Below, piece after piece: positions 1 through 7,297 of a stretch of 64,000 nucleotides of DNA (the stretch's first letter is position 1; the number at the start of each line of letters is the position of its first letter). Both the position numbers and the translations under genes were made by a program. The notes under the pieces are model-generated. The model was not told where the DNA came from. It made no database searches and saw nothing but the letters and a program-made list of their open reading frames with translations. The stretch is taken from positions 4,861,501 to 4,925,500 of the forward strand of contig NZ_CP133190.1 in the NCBI RefSeq assembly GCF_030913705.1, given 5' to 3'. The stretch comes from Anaerocolumna sp. MB42-C2. Lineage in GTDB: Bacteria > Bacillota > Clostridia > Lachnospirales > Lachnospiraceae.

Positions 1-431
1 AGGATGCGGCAGTCGTCCGCAGTCAGATAGCGAATTATGCGCACCCTAATTATCCGGAGCTGGATGACTTCGGAGATGCTGTTTTAGTGGCAGATAATGG
101 AGCCAGCGGTTATTTCAGAGTGGACTGGTTTACACCGGATGGGCTTTCCAACTGGGGTGACGGAAGAACTTTTATTCTGGGTACACAGGGTTATATTGAG
201 CTGCGAAAATATGTCAATATCGGTATAGCACCTAAGGGTGGAAAAGTATTTCTGGCAAATCAGAAGGAAGAAACTACATATGATATTGAGGGAAAAATAG
301 GATATCCGTATTTCGGACAACTAATTTTGGATTGTATGCATCGAACAGAAGATGCAATGACCCAGGAACATGCGTTTAAAGCAGCGGAATTATGTGTTAA
401 GGCACAGATGCAGTCAGTAAAACTTAAATAG
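1..431 (+). CDS. Gfo/Idh/MocA family oxidoreductase, C-terminal part (5' truncated)
   Basis: The reading frame is open from the window edge (codons start at base 3) to a TAA at 429-431, so only the last ~142 residues are present. The visible part has the pattern of the C-terminal alpha/beta domain of Gfo/Idh/MocA NAD(P)-dependent sugar oxidoreductases: an extended sheet (GYFRVDWFTPDGLSNWGD), the GTQGYIELRKY strand where these enzymes carry G-T-x-G, and a final helix AFKAAELCVKAQMQS. The Rossmann nucleotide-binding half lies outside the window, so substrate cannot be inferred. It is followed by a strong terminator and then a convergent AraC regulator. Family assignment is by sequence pattern only. 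Confidence 0.75.
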   Translation, partial: DAAVVRSQIANYAHPNYPELDDFGDAVLVADNGASGYFRVDWFTPDGLSNWGDGRTFILGTQGYIELRKYVNIGIAPKGGKVFLANQKEETTYDIEGKIGYPYFGQLILDCMHRTEDAMTQEHAFKAAELCVKAQMQSVKLK

Positions 432-452
432 ATAAAACGATGTATAAAACAT

Positions 453-509
453 AAAAACAGCCAATTCAGAAGACAGATATATTTTATATCTTTTAAATTG
501 GTTGTTTTT
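453..509 (+). terminator. Rho-independent terminator after the Gfo/Idh/MocA gene
   Basis: AACAGCCAATT pairs with AATTGGTTGTT (one G-U), an inner AGATATA/TATATCT stem extends the hairpin, and the right arm runs into a T tract. It lies 20 bases after the stop codon and can also serve the convergent AraC gene on the other strand. Confidence 0.8.
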
Positions 510-551
510 ATATGTTTAGTAAAATAGATTCCGAAGAATACGAAAAGAGAT

Positions 552-1325
552 TCATTTTTTTCGAAATGCACCGGGGGTAATTCCTGTGGTTTTCTTAAAT
601 TGTCTGATAAAGTGGTATACTTCATTATAACCAAGTTCCTGGGCAATCTGTTTTACCGGAAGTTCTGTTGAAGTTAATAGAATTTTAGCCTGGGCGATCT
701 TTGCATTAATTACATCGGTAATACAGGTTATACCGAACGCTTTTTTATACATAACCTGAAAATATGCATGGGATAGATGGGCCAACCCCGCCAGTTCTTC
801 AATCTTCCAGTTTTTTTCCGGTGAATTCAAAATCTGGTTTCTGACTGTTAACAAATCATCATAATGAGGAATGTTGACAGTCTGTTTCTGATACTGATTC
901 CATTCATCTCCAACCTTGATCATCAAGATTTTAATTAATAAGGTAAATACTTTACTGGAGTTTTTGTTTTCCGGGTTAAATTCTTTCTCAATCAGTCTTA
1001 ATATATCCTGAATAAAACTATCATTCGATACCGGTAGAGGGATATTCAAAGGAAATGTCAATTCTTTTAGAAAAGCTTCCCGCTCATCCGGTGCAAAATG
1101 CAGATAATCGTCTATATAACTGGTACCGGTAGGAAAATACTTGTGGGGAGTATTACTGTCAAGAAGTACAGCGGAAGGACTGGTGACAGTGTACACCTGG
1201 TTTCCTGCTACAAATGTGCAGGGGGTTTTTAGATAAAGAAATAAAAAATCGATTCTTCCGCTTGGCCTGTCCATCACAAAACTGCTGTCGTGTATGCTGT
1301 TAAGAGCTATATAATGGATATACAT
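552..1325 (-). CDS. AraC family transcriptional regulator
   Basis: A 257-residue regulator with an N-terminal cupin-like sensor half (PSGRIDFLFLYLKTPCTFV, then LLDSNTPHKYFP) and a C-terminal double helix-turn-helix of the AraC/XylS type. The second HTH contains VKQIAQELGYNEVYHFIRQF and ends KKTTGITPGAFRKK, the classical AraC signature. The start at 1325 is preferred because AGGAGG lies 7 bases upstream; an in-frame ATG at 1346 would lie upstream of that ribosome site. It converges on the truncated oxidoreductase and probably controls a sugar-utilisation operon outside the window. Ligand unknown. Confidence 0.9.
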   Translation of the reverse strand: MYIHYIALNSIHDSSFVMDRPSGRIDFLFLYLKTPCTFVAGNQVYTVTSPSAVLLDSNTPHKYFPTGTSYIDDYLHFAPDEREAFLKELTFPLNIPLPVSNDSFIQDILRLIEKEFNPENKNSSKVFTLLIKILMIKVGDEWNQYQKQTVNIPHYDDLLTVRNQILNSPEKNWKIEELAGLAHLSHAYFQVMYKKAFGITCITDVINAKIAQAKILLTSTELPVKQIAQELGYNEVYHFIRQFKKTTGITPGAFRKK

Positions 1326-1344
1326 CCGTTTGCCTCCTCTTACC

Positions 1345-1519
1345 ATTTATACAATTTAGGTAATTGCGAAACAACATAGTTATCTAAATATTCCATACAA
1401 TTCATACGAATTTTATAGCTTCAGTTGCCTTTAGGGGCAAGATTCAGCTCTAAAATTGTATGAATCGCATGTCATATTAATACAAATTTTGAGTTTCGCA
1501 ATTATCTATTTATACAATT
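1345..1519. mobile_element. 144-bp fold-back element with flanking 12-bp direct repeats
   Basis: TAATTGCGAAAC (1361-1372) is the exact inverted copy of GTTTCGCAATTA (1493-1504). The arms between them also pair imperfectly along their whole length, down to a central TTGCC-tttagg-GGCAA at 1425-1440. The centre of the outer repeats (1432.5) coincides with the centre of the inner hairpin, so the unit is one long imperfect palindrome. The 12-mer ATTTATACAATT occurs at 1345-1356 and at 1508-1519, just outside the arms, as a target-site duplication would. No coding capacity. MITE-like origin is an inference; a structured RNA or regulatory region is the alternative. Confidence 0.5.
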
Positions 1520-1590
1520 ATATATCAATTATTTACAATTATATAACATTGTTTATCAAATCACAAGTTTATATAATTTAACCTATAAGG

Positions 1591-1769
1591 GGAATAACGT
1601 TACTGTTCACTCCCCTGCAAAAGCAGCAGTTCCGTGAACTATAACACGCTTCGCGCTGCACACAAAACGCAGAGGAAGCGTTCCTACGCTGCAATTCTCC
1701 GGTTTTCTGTGATAATACACTCACAAAAAACACGTCGCGTTTATTACCTGTGAACAGTAACGGAATAAC
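1591..1769. mobile_element. MITE-like element: 12-bp terminal inverted repeats, 8-bp direct repeats
   Basis: GTTACTGTTCAC (1599-1610) and GTGAACAGTAAC (1750-1761) are perfect terminal inverted repeats of a 163-bp unit. The octamer GGAATAAC directly abuts both ends (1591-1598 and 1762-1769), as a target-site duplication would. The interior is clearly richer in G+C than its surroundings (for example CACGCTTCGCGCTGCAC) and holds no convincing gene. This architecture is that of a non-autonomous transposable element moved by a transposase supplied elsewhere. It sits about 80 bases upstream of the yesN-type gene and may affect its expression. Confidence 0.65.
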
Positions 1770-1847
1770 TGCACCTGTAATATCATCGAAACTGTATAAA
1801 CGAAAATAAAATCTTAATATGCTTTTAGAAAGGAGACATTTTTTCAT

Positions 1848-3467
1848 ATGGCAGTTAATGATTCGTTATTAAATGTTCTATTGGTAGATGATGAACCTTT
1901 TATCAGAAAAGGTCTTAATGCTCTGATTGATTGGGAAGCAGAGGGATACTGTATCGCCGGAGAAGCTTCCAATGGAAGAAATGCGATTCAGAAACTTAAT
2001 GAGCAGGAGTATGATTTGATATTATCAGATATCAAGATGCCGGAGATGGATGGAATTGAGTTTATTACTTATGTTAAAAATAATAAAATCAGCGATGCAA
2101 AATTTGTATTTTTAAGTGGGTTTTACGATTTTCGGTATGCAAAAACAGGAATACAATATGGCTGTTGTGACTACATTTTAAAACCAATTCAAAAAGACGA
2201 ACTGCTTACGGCACTTCGCAGAATCATAGACGAATACCGCAGGGAAGCGGGCAGGGAGAAAGATAAAAAGGTTTATGAAAAAGCGTTTCTTGACTGTAAT
2301 CTGATGGCTCTGATATGGGGAAAGTATGATGCTGTTAATTTAAATTATGTTCGGAACAAAATGAAATTATCGGAAAATGTATCCTATCTGCATTTGGAGC
2401 TATCGCTAAGGGATGAAAGATTTATATTATTATCGGATGATAAAAAAAGGGAACAGCAGAGGAAACTGTATCATTATGCAGGATTGTTATTAAAAGACCG
2501 GGCGGATCACATTATTTTTGATGTCACAAAAAATACGGAATGTTATGATATTGGAATTATATACTGTGACTTCCTTGGTAAGGACAGAAATATGTCCCAG
2601 AAAGACTGGACACTATGGCTGGTGATGGAATTAACAGGACGTATCGGATATACGATATCGGCCTGTTTTGGAAGTAAAGTCAATGGAATCTGCAATATCT
2701 CAGAATCCTACCGGGAGGCAAATATGATGCGGCTTTTTCGATTTTCCCGGAAAAGCTTGAACAATATGGTAATTACCGACAGGAAGAAAGAAACCGCTAA
2801 AGGTCTTCAACAGGATTATTTGCGTAAGGAGCTGGATGATTTAATTCATTTTATTGAAATCCGAGACCATTCTGAAATAAGTAAAAATGTAAAAGCTATA
2901 TACGGACGTATGATGGATCAGGGAACGGATTCGGAAGCTGTCGGACTGAATATTCAATATCTTTTATATCGTCTGCTTGGATTGGCTTATGAACTGGATG
3001 CAAATATTAATCAGGATGAGATTATGCAATACATGAAAGATGCTGTATTTTCATCGGATAAAATTCAGGGAAATGAATTAAAGTTTTTACATTTTGCAAT
3101 GGAATATGCGGATTACCTGATGCAATTAAGACAAAATACCGCGAAAGGGACTATAAATCAGATTGAAACTGAAATAGAGAATAACTATGCTAAAAATCTA
3201 AGTCTTAAATCCTTGGGGGAGAAATATTATATTAACAGCGCCTATCTGGGACAGGTATTTAAAAAAAATTACGGCTGCACCTTTAAGGATTATCTGAATA
3301 CTGTACGTATCCGTAAAGCGGCAGAAACAATGCTGCGCACCAATAAGAAGATATATGAGATTGCTGAGGATGTGGGGTATAAGAATATTGAATATTTTAT
3401 AAATAAATTTGAAGATATTTACGGAATGACTCCATCCAGATTCCGTAAAAGAAACCTGAATCAATAA
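1848..3467 (+). CDS. YesN-type response regulator (receiver + AraC HTH)
   Basis: This 539-residue cytoplasmic regulator has an N-terminal receiver domain with acidic pocket Asp14-Asp15, phospho-acceptor Asp61 (LILSDIKMPEMDG) and Lys112 (ILKPIQ). A long linker is followed by a C-terminal AraC-type double HTH (IRKAAETMLRTNKKIYEIAEDV, then YGMTPSRFRKRN). AAAGGAGA lies 9 bases before the ATG. Regulators of this design work with YesM-type kinases to activate extracellular oligosaccharide uptake; the probable partner kinase is at 5074, separated by the rex gene. The linked glycanase and LplABC-type transporter point to xylo-oligosaccharide control, which is inference. Confidence 0.93.
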   Translation: MAVNDSLLNVLLVDDEPFIRKGLNALIDWEAEGYCIAGEASNGRNAIQKLNEQEYDLILSDIKMPEMDGIEFITYVKNNKISDAKFVFLSGFYDFRYAKTGIQYGCCDYILKPIQKDELLTALRRIIDEYRREAGREKDKKVYEKAFLDCNLMALIWGKYDAVNLNYVRNKMKLSENVSYLHLELSLRDERFILLSDDKKREQQRKLYHYAGLLLKDRADHIIFDVTKNTECYDIGIIYCDFLGKDRNMSQKDWTLWLVMELTGRIGYTISACFGSKVNGICNISESYREANMMRLFRFSRKSLNNMVITDRKKETAKGLQQDYLRKELDDLIHFIEIRDHSEISKNVKAIYGRMMDQGTDSEAVGLNIQYLLYRLLGLAYELDANINQDEIMQYMKDAVFSSDKIQGNELKFLHFAMEYADYLMQLRQNTAKGTINQIETEIENNYAKNLSLKSLGEKYYINSAYLGQVFKKNYGCTFKDYLNTVRIRKAAETMLRTNKKIYEIAEDVGYKNIEYFINKFEDIYGMTPSRFRKRNLNQ

Positions 3468-3508
3468 AGATAATATAAAGAGTGTTTGAAACGGATAGAA
3501 TCGTACAT

Positions 3509-3794
3509 ATCAATAATAAGATAGGATTCGAGTGTCAAAAGGTCTTTTAACCTTTATTTTATGAATGCCGGTGTATATATATTCGATTTTGCGTCGACCG
3601 GCCGAGGACACTGTTTATATTTTGTCAAGACTCTGGCCAAAAATCAAGCCAAGCGGCTTGATTTTTGAGACGTTAGGGGCTTGTAAAAAATATAGTGTTC
3701 GAGGGAAAGGCAGCTCAATTGAATATATATACACTGGTATTCATTCAAAATGCAAAATTGACCTTTTGTCACTCGAATTCTAATCAATAATAAG
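3509..3794. mobile_element. ~262-bp fold-back element with flanking 12-bp direct repeats
   Basis: The arms starting GGATTCGAGTGTCAAAAGGTC (3524) and ending GACCTTTTGTCACTCGAATTC (3780) are near-perfect inverted copies; further blocks pair inward (GTGTATATATATTC with GAATATATATACAC). The centre is a perfect 12-bp stem, AAAAATCAAGCC (3639-3650) with GGCTTGATTTTT (3655-3666). The 12-mer ATCAATAATAAG lies immediately outside at 3509-3520 and 3783-3794. The element fills the space between the regulator stop and the rex ribosome site, so a rex transcript starting upstream would carry a very long hairpin leader. No credible gene inside. Insertion element and structured leader are both possible. Confidence 0.6.
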
Positions 3795-3814
3795 TATTTA
3801 TAAGGAGAGGGACA

Positions 3815-4942
3815 ATGCATAACGGTGCGTTTTACACAGGAATTTATCCAAATTTGTTTGAAGAAATCGGAATCACAAAGGAGGAGGTTGACAAAAGGAT
3901 TGAAAAGACCTTTCATACCATGTTTTTTGACCCGGAAGAAAGGATATATTTTGAAAAAGGGGAAACTTTGGGGTATATGCTGGATACCGGCAACAACGAT
4001 GCAAGGACGGAAGGCATGAGTTACGGAATGATGATGGCGGTTCAGATGGACAGAAAAGATATATTTGACCGTCTGTGGCTTTTTTCCAAAACTTATATGT
4101 ATCAGAGCAGCGGTAAATTTAAAGGGTATTTTGCCTGGTCCGTTTCGACGGAGGGAAAGAAAAATGCAGAGGGACCTGCACCGGACGGGGAAGAATATTT
4201 TGCCATGGCGTTATTTTTTGCCAGTAAACGCTGGGGAGACGGAAAAGAACCTTTTGATTATGACAAACAGGCCAGAGAAATATTAAAACATTGCTTGCAT
4301 CAGGATGAATATGTAAGTGAGGGCAGTCCCATGTGGAATCCTGCTAACTATTACATAAAGTTTGTGCCGGATGCTGAATTCTCAGACCCGTCTTATCACC
4401 TGCCTCATTTTTATGAACTTTTTGCAATAAGGGCAGCAGAAGAAGACCGGGAATTCTGGAAAAAAGCGACAGAAGCCAGCCGTAATTATATTAAATTATC
4501 CTGCCATCCGCTTACCGGAATGGCACCGGAGTATGCTGAATATGACGGTACTCCAAAGCGGCTGTTTCACGATGGACAGTTTTACTCGGATGCATACCGT
4601 GTAGCTATGAATATCGGACTGGAAGCAGCCTGGTTTGGAGAAGATGATTCACTGGGGGAGTGTGTCTGCCGCTTACAGACATTTTTTAGCGAACATACGA
4701 AGTTATTAGAATACCACAATTATCTCCTTGACGGAAGGGCTCTGGACCAACCGGCTTTACATCCGGTTGCCATAGTCGCTGCCAATGCGGCCGGATCTTT
4801 AGCTACGAAAGGAAAGTATCATCTTCAGTGGGTTAAAGATTTCTGGGATATGCCTCTTCGAAGAGGAGAACGCAGATATTATGATAATTGTCTGTATTTT
4901 TTCTCACTGCTTATGTTAGCAGGAAAATACAGGATTTATTAA
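3815..4942 (+). CDS. GH8 reducing-end xylose-releasing exo-oligoxylanase
   Basis: This 375-residue protein matches the Rex family of GH8 along its whole length, including RTEGMSYGMMMAVQMDRKD, PAPDGEEYFA and EFSDPSYHLPHFYELF. Family knowledge: Rex (EC 3.2.1.156) removes xylose from the reducing end of xylo-oligosaccharides with inversion. The expected general acid is Glu66 (RTEGMSYG) and the general base Asp259 (GQFYSDAYRVA); both are present. There is no signal peptide, so it acts on imported oligosaccharides. AAGGAGAGG lies just before the ATG. It sits between the YesN regulator and YesM kinase genes, upstream of the transporter that presumably imports its substrate. Confidence 0.93.
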   Translation: MHNGAFYTGIYPNLFEEIGITKEEVDKRIEKTFHTMFFDPEERIYFEKGETLGYMLDTGNNDARTEGMSYGMMMAVQMDRKDIFDRLWLFSKTYMYQSSGKFKGYFAWSVSTEGKKNAEGPAPDGEEYFAMALFFASKRWGDGKEPFDYDKQAREILKHCLHQDEYVSEGSPMWNPANYYIKFVPDAEFSDPSYHLPHFYELFAIRAAEEDREFWKKATEASRNYIKLSCHPLTGMAPEYAEYDGTPKRLFHDGQFYSDAYRVAMNIGLEAAWFGEDDSLGECVCRLQTFFSEHTKLLEYHNYLLDGRALDQPALHPVAIVAANAAGSLATKGKYHLQWVKDFWDMPLRRGERRYYDNCLYFFSLLMLAGKYRIY

Positions 4943-4969
4943 GTTTTTGTCAGGCTGATTTACATAACG

Positions 4970-4992
4970 TACCCCTGATGAAGCCAGGGGTA
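4970..4992 (+). terminator. Stem-loop between rex and the kinase gene
   Basis: TACCCCTG pairs perfectly with CAGGGGTA around a 7-base loop. The T-rich stretch begins 10 bases later, so it is at best a weak terminator or a processing hairpin. Confidence 0.4.
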
Positions 4993-5073
4993 GTACCTTA
5001 GGTTTTTCTTCTTTCGTACTTTAGGATGGTTTAAAGATTACCTTCTAGAGGATAAAAATAGGGGAGATATTCC

Positions 5074-6921
5074 ATGGATTACAAAAAGTCAAACTATCAT
5101 ATTATAAGGAAAATAAAAAGGTATTTCCGTATATTGTACGAAAGAGCTCTGATAAATATCAATAACCATAATATTAGATCAAAAACTATTTACTTGTATG
5201 TATTCTGCGTATTGGTTCCTGTAATACTAACGAATCTGTTTGTCATAGGGAATGCCATGAAAGCTTCTTATGATGAAAGTATTGAAAATATTAATAATAT
5301 TGCTGATTCGGTCTCACAGGATATCTCATCTTTCATAGAGAATGCGGTATATTTAACGGTGGATATTTATGCCAGCAGTTCCATGTATAAATTCCTGGAT
5401 ACCAGATACTTAAGCAACGGTAAATTTCTGCAGGAATATAACAAGGTTTTTGATAATTATATATTTTATGCAAGCTCCAAGTATTTAATCAGTGATATTA
5501 CCTTATATTCCGATAATCCCACCATGCTTAACGGAGGCAGATATTATCGGATGGATACAATTCGCTCAAAAGAGTGGTACCAAGAATTTATAAGGTCAAA
5601 GGAAGATCTTTTTATTTATCCATATTTTAATAAATCCATCGATATAAATCAAAAAAACCGCATGATCTCAATAATCCGAAAATTAAATTACGTTGAGATG
5701 AGTAAAAACGAGAAAATCGTAAAACTTGATCTGAATTACAATAAGATGGCAGAAGCGATTAAAAATTCTGCATTTAATACCACAGTTTATGTGTGCCATG
5801 GTGATAAAATAATATTCAGTAACGACATCACGGATAAGAATTTGAAAGTAGATTTCAATAATATATCCGGAATCCCCAAAAAAGATATTCAGATTCATAA
5901 ATCCTCCACGGCTTATGGATTTGATTTTGACGTTTATCTGAGGGGATATAAGTCTAATTATAGGTCTATGTTAAAAGAAAACCTTGGGTTGATTGCTGTT
6001 TTATTTCTGGCGGATGCACTGATACCGGCGATTATGCTTTCTCTATTCAGCAATTCTATTTCCAAGAGAATACTACTGCTTGGAAAATACATGAAAAAAA
6101 TGAAAGGTGAAGAATTTGAACTGATTCCTAAGTGTGAGGGCAGGGATGAAATCAGGGAATTACTGGATAACTATAATCTTATGGCAGTTAGAATGAAAAC
6201 TCTAATTGAATACGAATACAAAAGCCGGCTGGAACAGCAGGAACTATATCTTGCCAGGCAGCAGGCCGAACTATTGGCGTTATATAGCCAGATAAATCCT
6301 CATTTTATGTTTAATGTACTGGAGAGTATTCGTATGCGGAGTCTGATAAAGGGGGAAGAGGAGACTTCCCGGATGATAGAAAGTCTGGCTAAATTAATGA
6401 GGAAAAGCGCCGAATGGGGATCCGACCTAATTACAATTGAGCAGGAAATCGATTTTGTCAGGGATTATCTGGAGTTACAGAAATACCGTTACGGAGATGG
6501 TTTTAATTATAAAATACGGATTAGTGAGGAGTGCCGTTTCTATAAAATTCCAAGTCTTATTTTGGTAACTTTTGCAGAGAATTCCTGCGTTCACGGACTA
6601 AACAGGGAAGGGCATTCCGGAACTATTTTTCTGTCAATTAATGTAGAAGATGATTTCTTGAGGATTGAAATTGAAGATACCGGTGTGGGTATGGAGGAGG
6701 ATCAGGTTATAAAACTGGAAAAAATATTAAATGAAGCGAGTATTGATGATCTGCAAAAAGCTTCCTCCCTTGGGATGCTCAATGCATGTATCCGACTGAA
6801 AAAATATTGCGGAAATTTAACAAAAATCTTTATTGAAAGTGAAAGGGAGGCAGGAACCTGTATTACAATTCAAATCCCCCTTGAAAATCTTTCAGGATTA
6901 TCAAGAATAGATTTATGTTAG
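5074..6921 (+). CDS. YesM-type membrane sensor histidine kinase
   Basis: This 615-residue kinase has a first membrane span around residues 38-60 and a long extracytoplasmic sensor loop (about 60-305). A second span (about 306-326) and a short HAMP-like segment follow. The phosphotransfer block is of the His_kinase type (SQINPHFMFNVLESIRM, His410), and a HATPase domain has the N box FAENSCVHG and G box DTGVGMEED. GGGGAGA precedes the ATG. It is the obvious partner for the YesN-type regulator at 1848. The extracellular sensor would respond to an oligosaccharide or a loaded binding protein; ligand identity is inferred only from the rex linkage. Confidence 0.93.
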   Translation: MDYKKSNYHIIRKIKRYFRILYERALININNHNIRSKTIYLYVFCVLVPVILTNLFVIGNAMKASYDESIENINNIADSVSQDISSFIENAVYLTVDIYASSSMYKFLDTRYLSNGKFLQEYNKVFDNYIFYASSKYLISDITLYSDNPTMLNGGRYYRMDTIRSKEWYQEFIRSKEDLFIYPYFNKSIDINQKNRMISIIRKLNYVEMSKNEKIVKLDLNYNKMAEAIKNSAFNTTVYVCHGDKIIFSNDITDKNLKVDFNNISGIPKKDIQIHKSSTAYGFDFDVYLRGYKSNYRSMLKENLGLIAVLFLADALIPAIMLSLFSNSISKRILLLGKYMKKMKGEEFELIPKCEGRDEIRELLDNYNLMAVRMKTLIEYEYKSRLEQQELYLARQQAELLALYSQINPHFMFNVLESIRMRSLIKGEEETSRMIESLAKLMRKSAEWGSDLITIEQEIDFVRDYLELQKYRYGDGFNYKIRISEECRFYKIPSLILVTFAENSCVHGLNREGHSGTIFLSINVEDDFLRIEIEDTGVGMEEDQVIKLEKILNEASIDDLQKASSLGMLNACIRLKKYCGNLTKIFIESEREAGTCITIQIPLENLSGLSRIDLC

Positions 6922-7110
6922 GAAGAGAAAAAGATATTAGAGATATTAAATAAATAGATGAATCTATACAAAATAAACAGTTATAGAAATATTTATAATA
7001 TTTTTAAATTGTGTAATTTTTAAACTTTTGAAAAAGAGCTCCAAAATTATACACTATATTATCCAACGCTAACTATATTAATATAGACAAAAATTAATAA
7101 AAAAAATAAA

Positions 7111-7155
7111 AAAAACCATTACAAATTATGCATATATACTTTGTAATGGTTTTTT
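7111..7155 (+). terminator. Rho-independent terminator
   Basis: AAAAACCATTACAAA pairs with TTTGTAATGGTTTTT around a 14-base loop, followed by further T. It lies 190 bases after the kinase stop. The surrounding gap (6922-7297) is otherwise very AT-rich and holds the leader of the binding-protein gene and the palindrome at 7238, with no gene. Confidence 0.85.
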
Positions 7156-7237
7156 ATATAATTTGTATGAAGTTATCGTTGTGCAATTATGCTAAAATAA
7201 AGTATCGCTTAAATAAGTATATATTTAATGAAAAGTA

Positions 7238-7255
7238 CCGCAAGCCGGCTTGCGG
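7238..7255. promoter_or_regulatory. 18-bp perfect palindrome in the leader of the binding-protein gene
   Basis: CCGCAAGCCGGCTTGCGG reads the same on both strands. It is a GC-rich island in an AT-rich leader, 42 bases upstream of the start at 7298. It could be an operator or an mRNA-stabilising hairpin. Confidence 0.5.
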
Positions 7256-7297
7256 TCTGAGGTGAGAGTAAGCGAAAAAATTTTAGGGAGGAAATGA

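Noticed and set aside
1578..1847. 89-codon frame on the minus strand through the MITE-like element
   Set aside because: It runs across the terminal repeats and direct repeats of the element, has no ribosome site and no family resemblance.
3565..3783. 72-codon plus-strand frame inside the fold-back
   Set aside because: The frame is a by-product of the palindrome; composition is unlike neighbouring proteins and no ribosome site precedes it.
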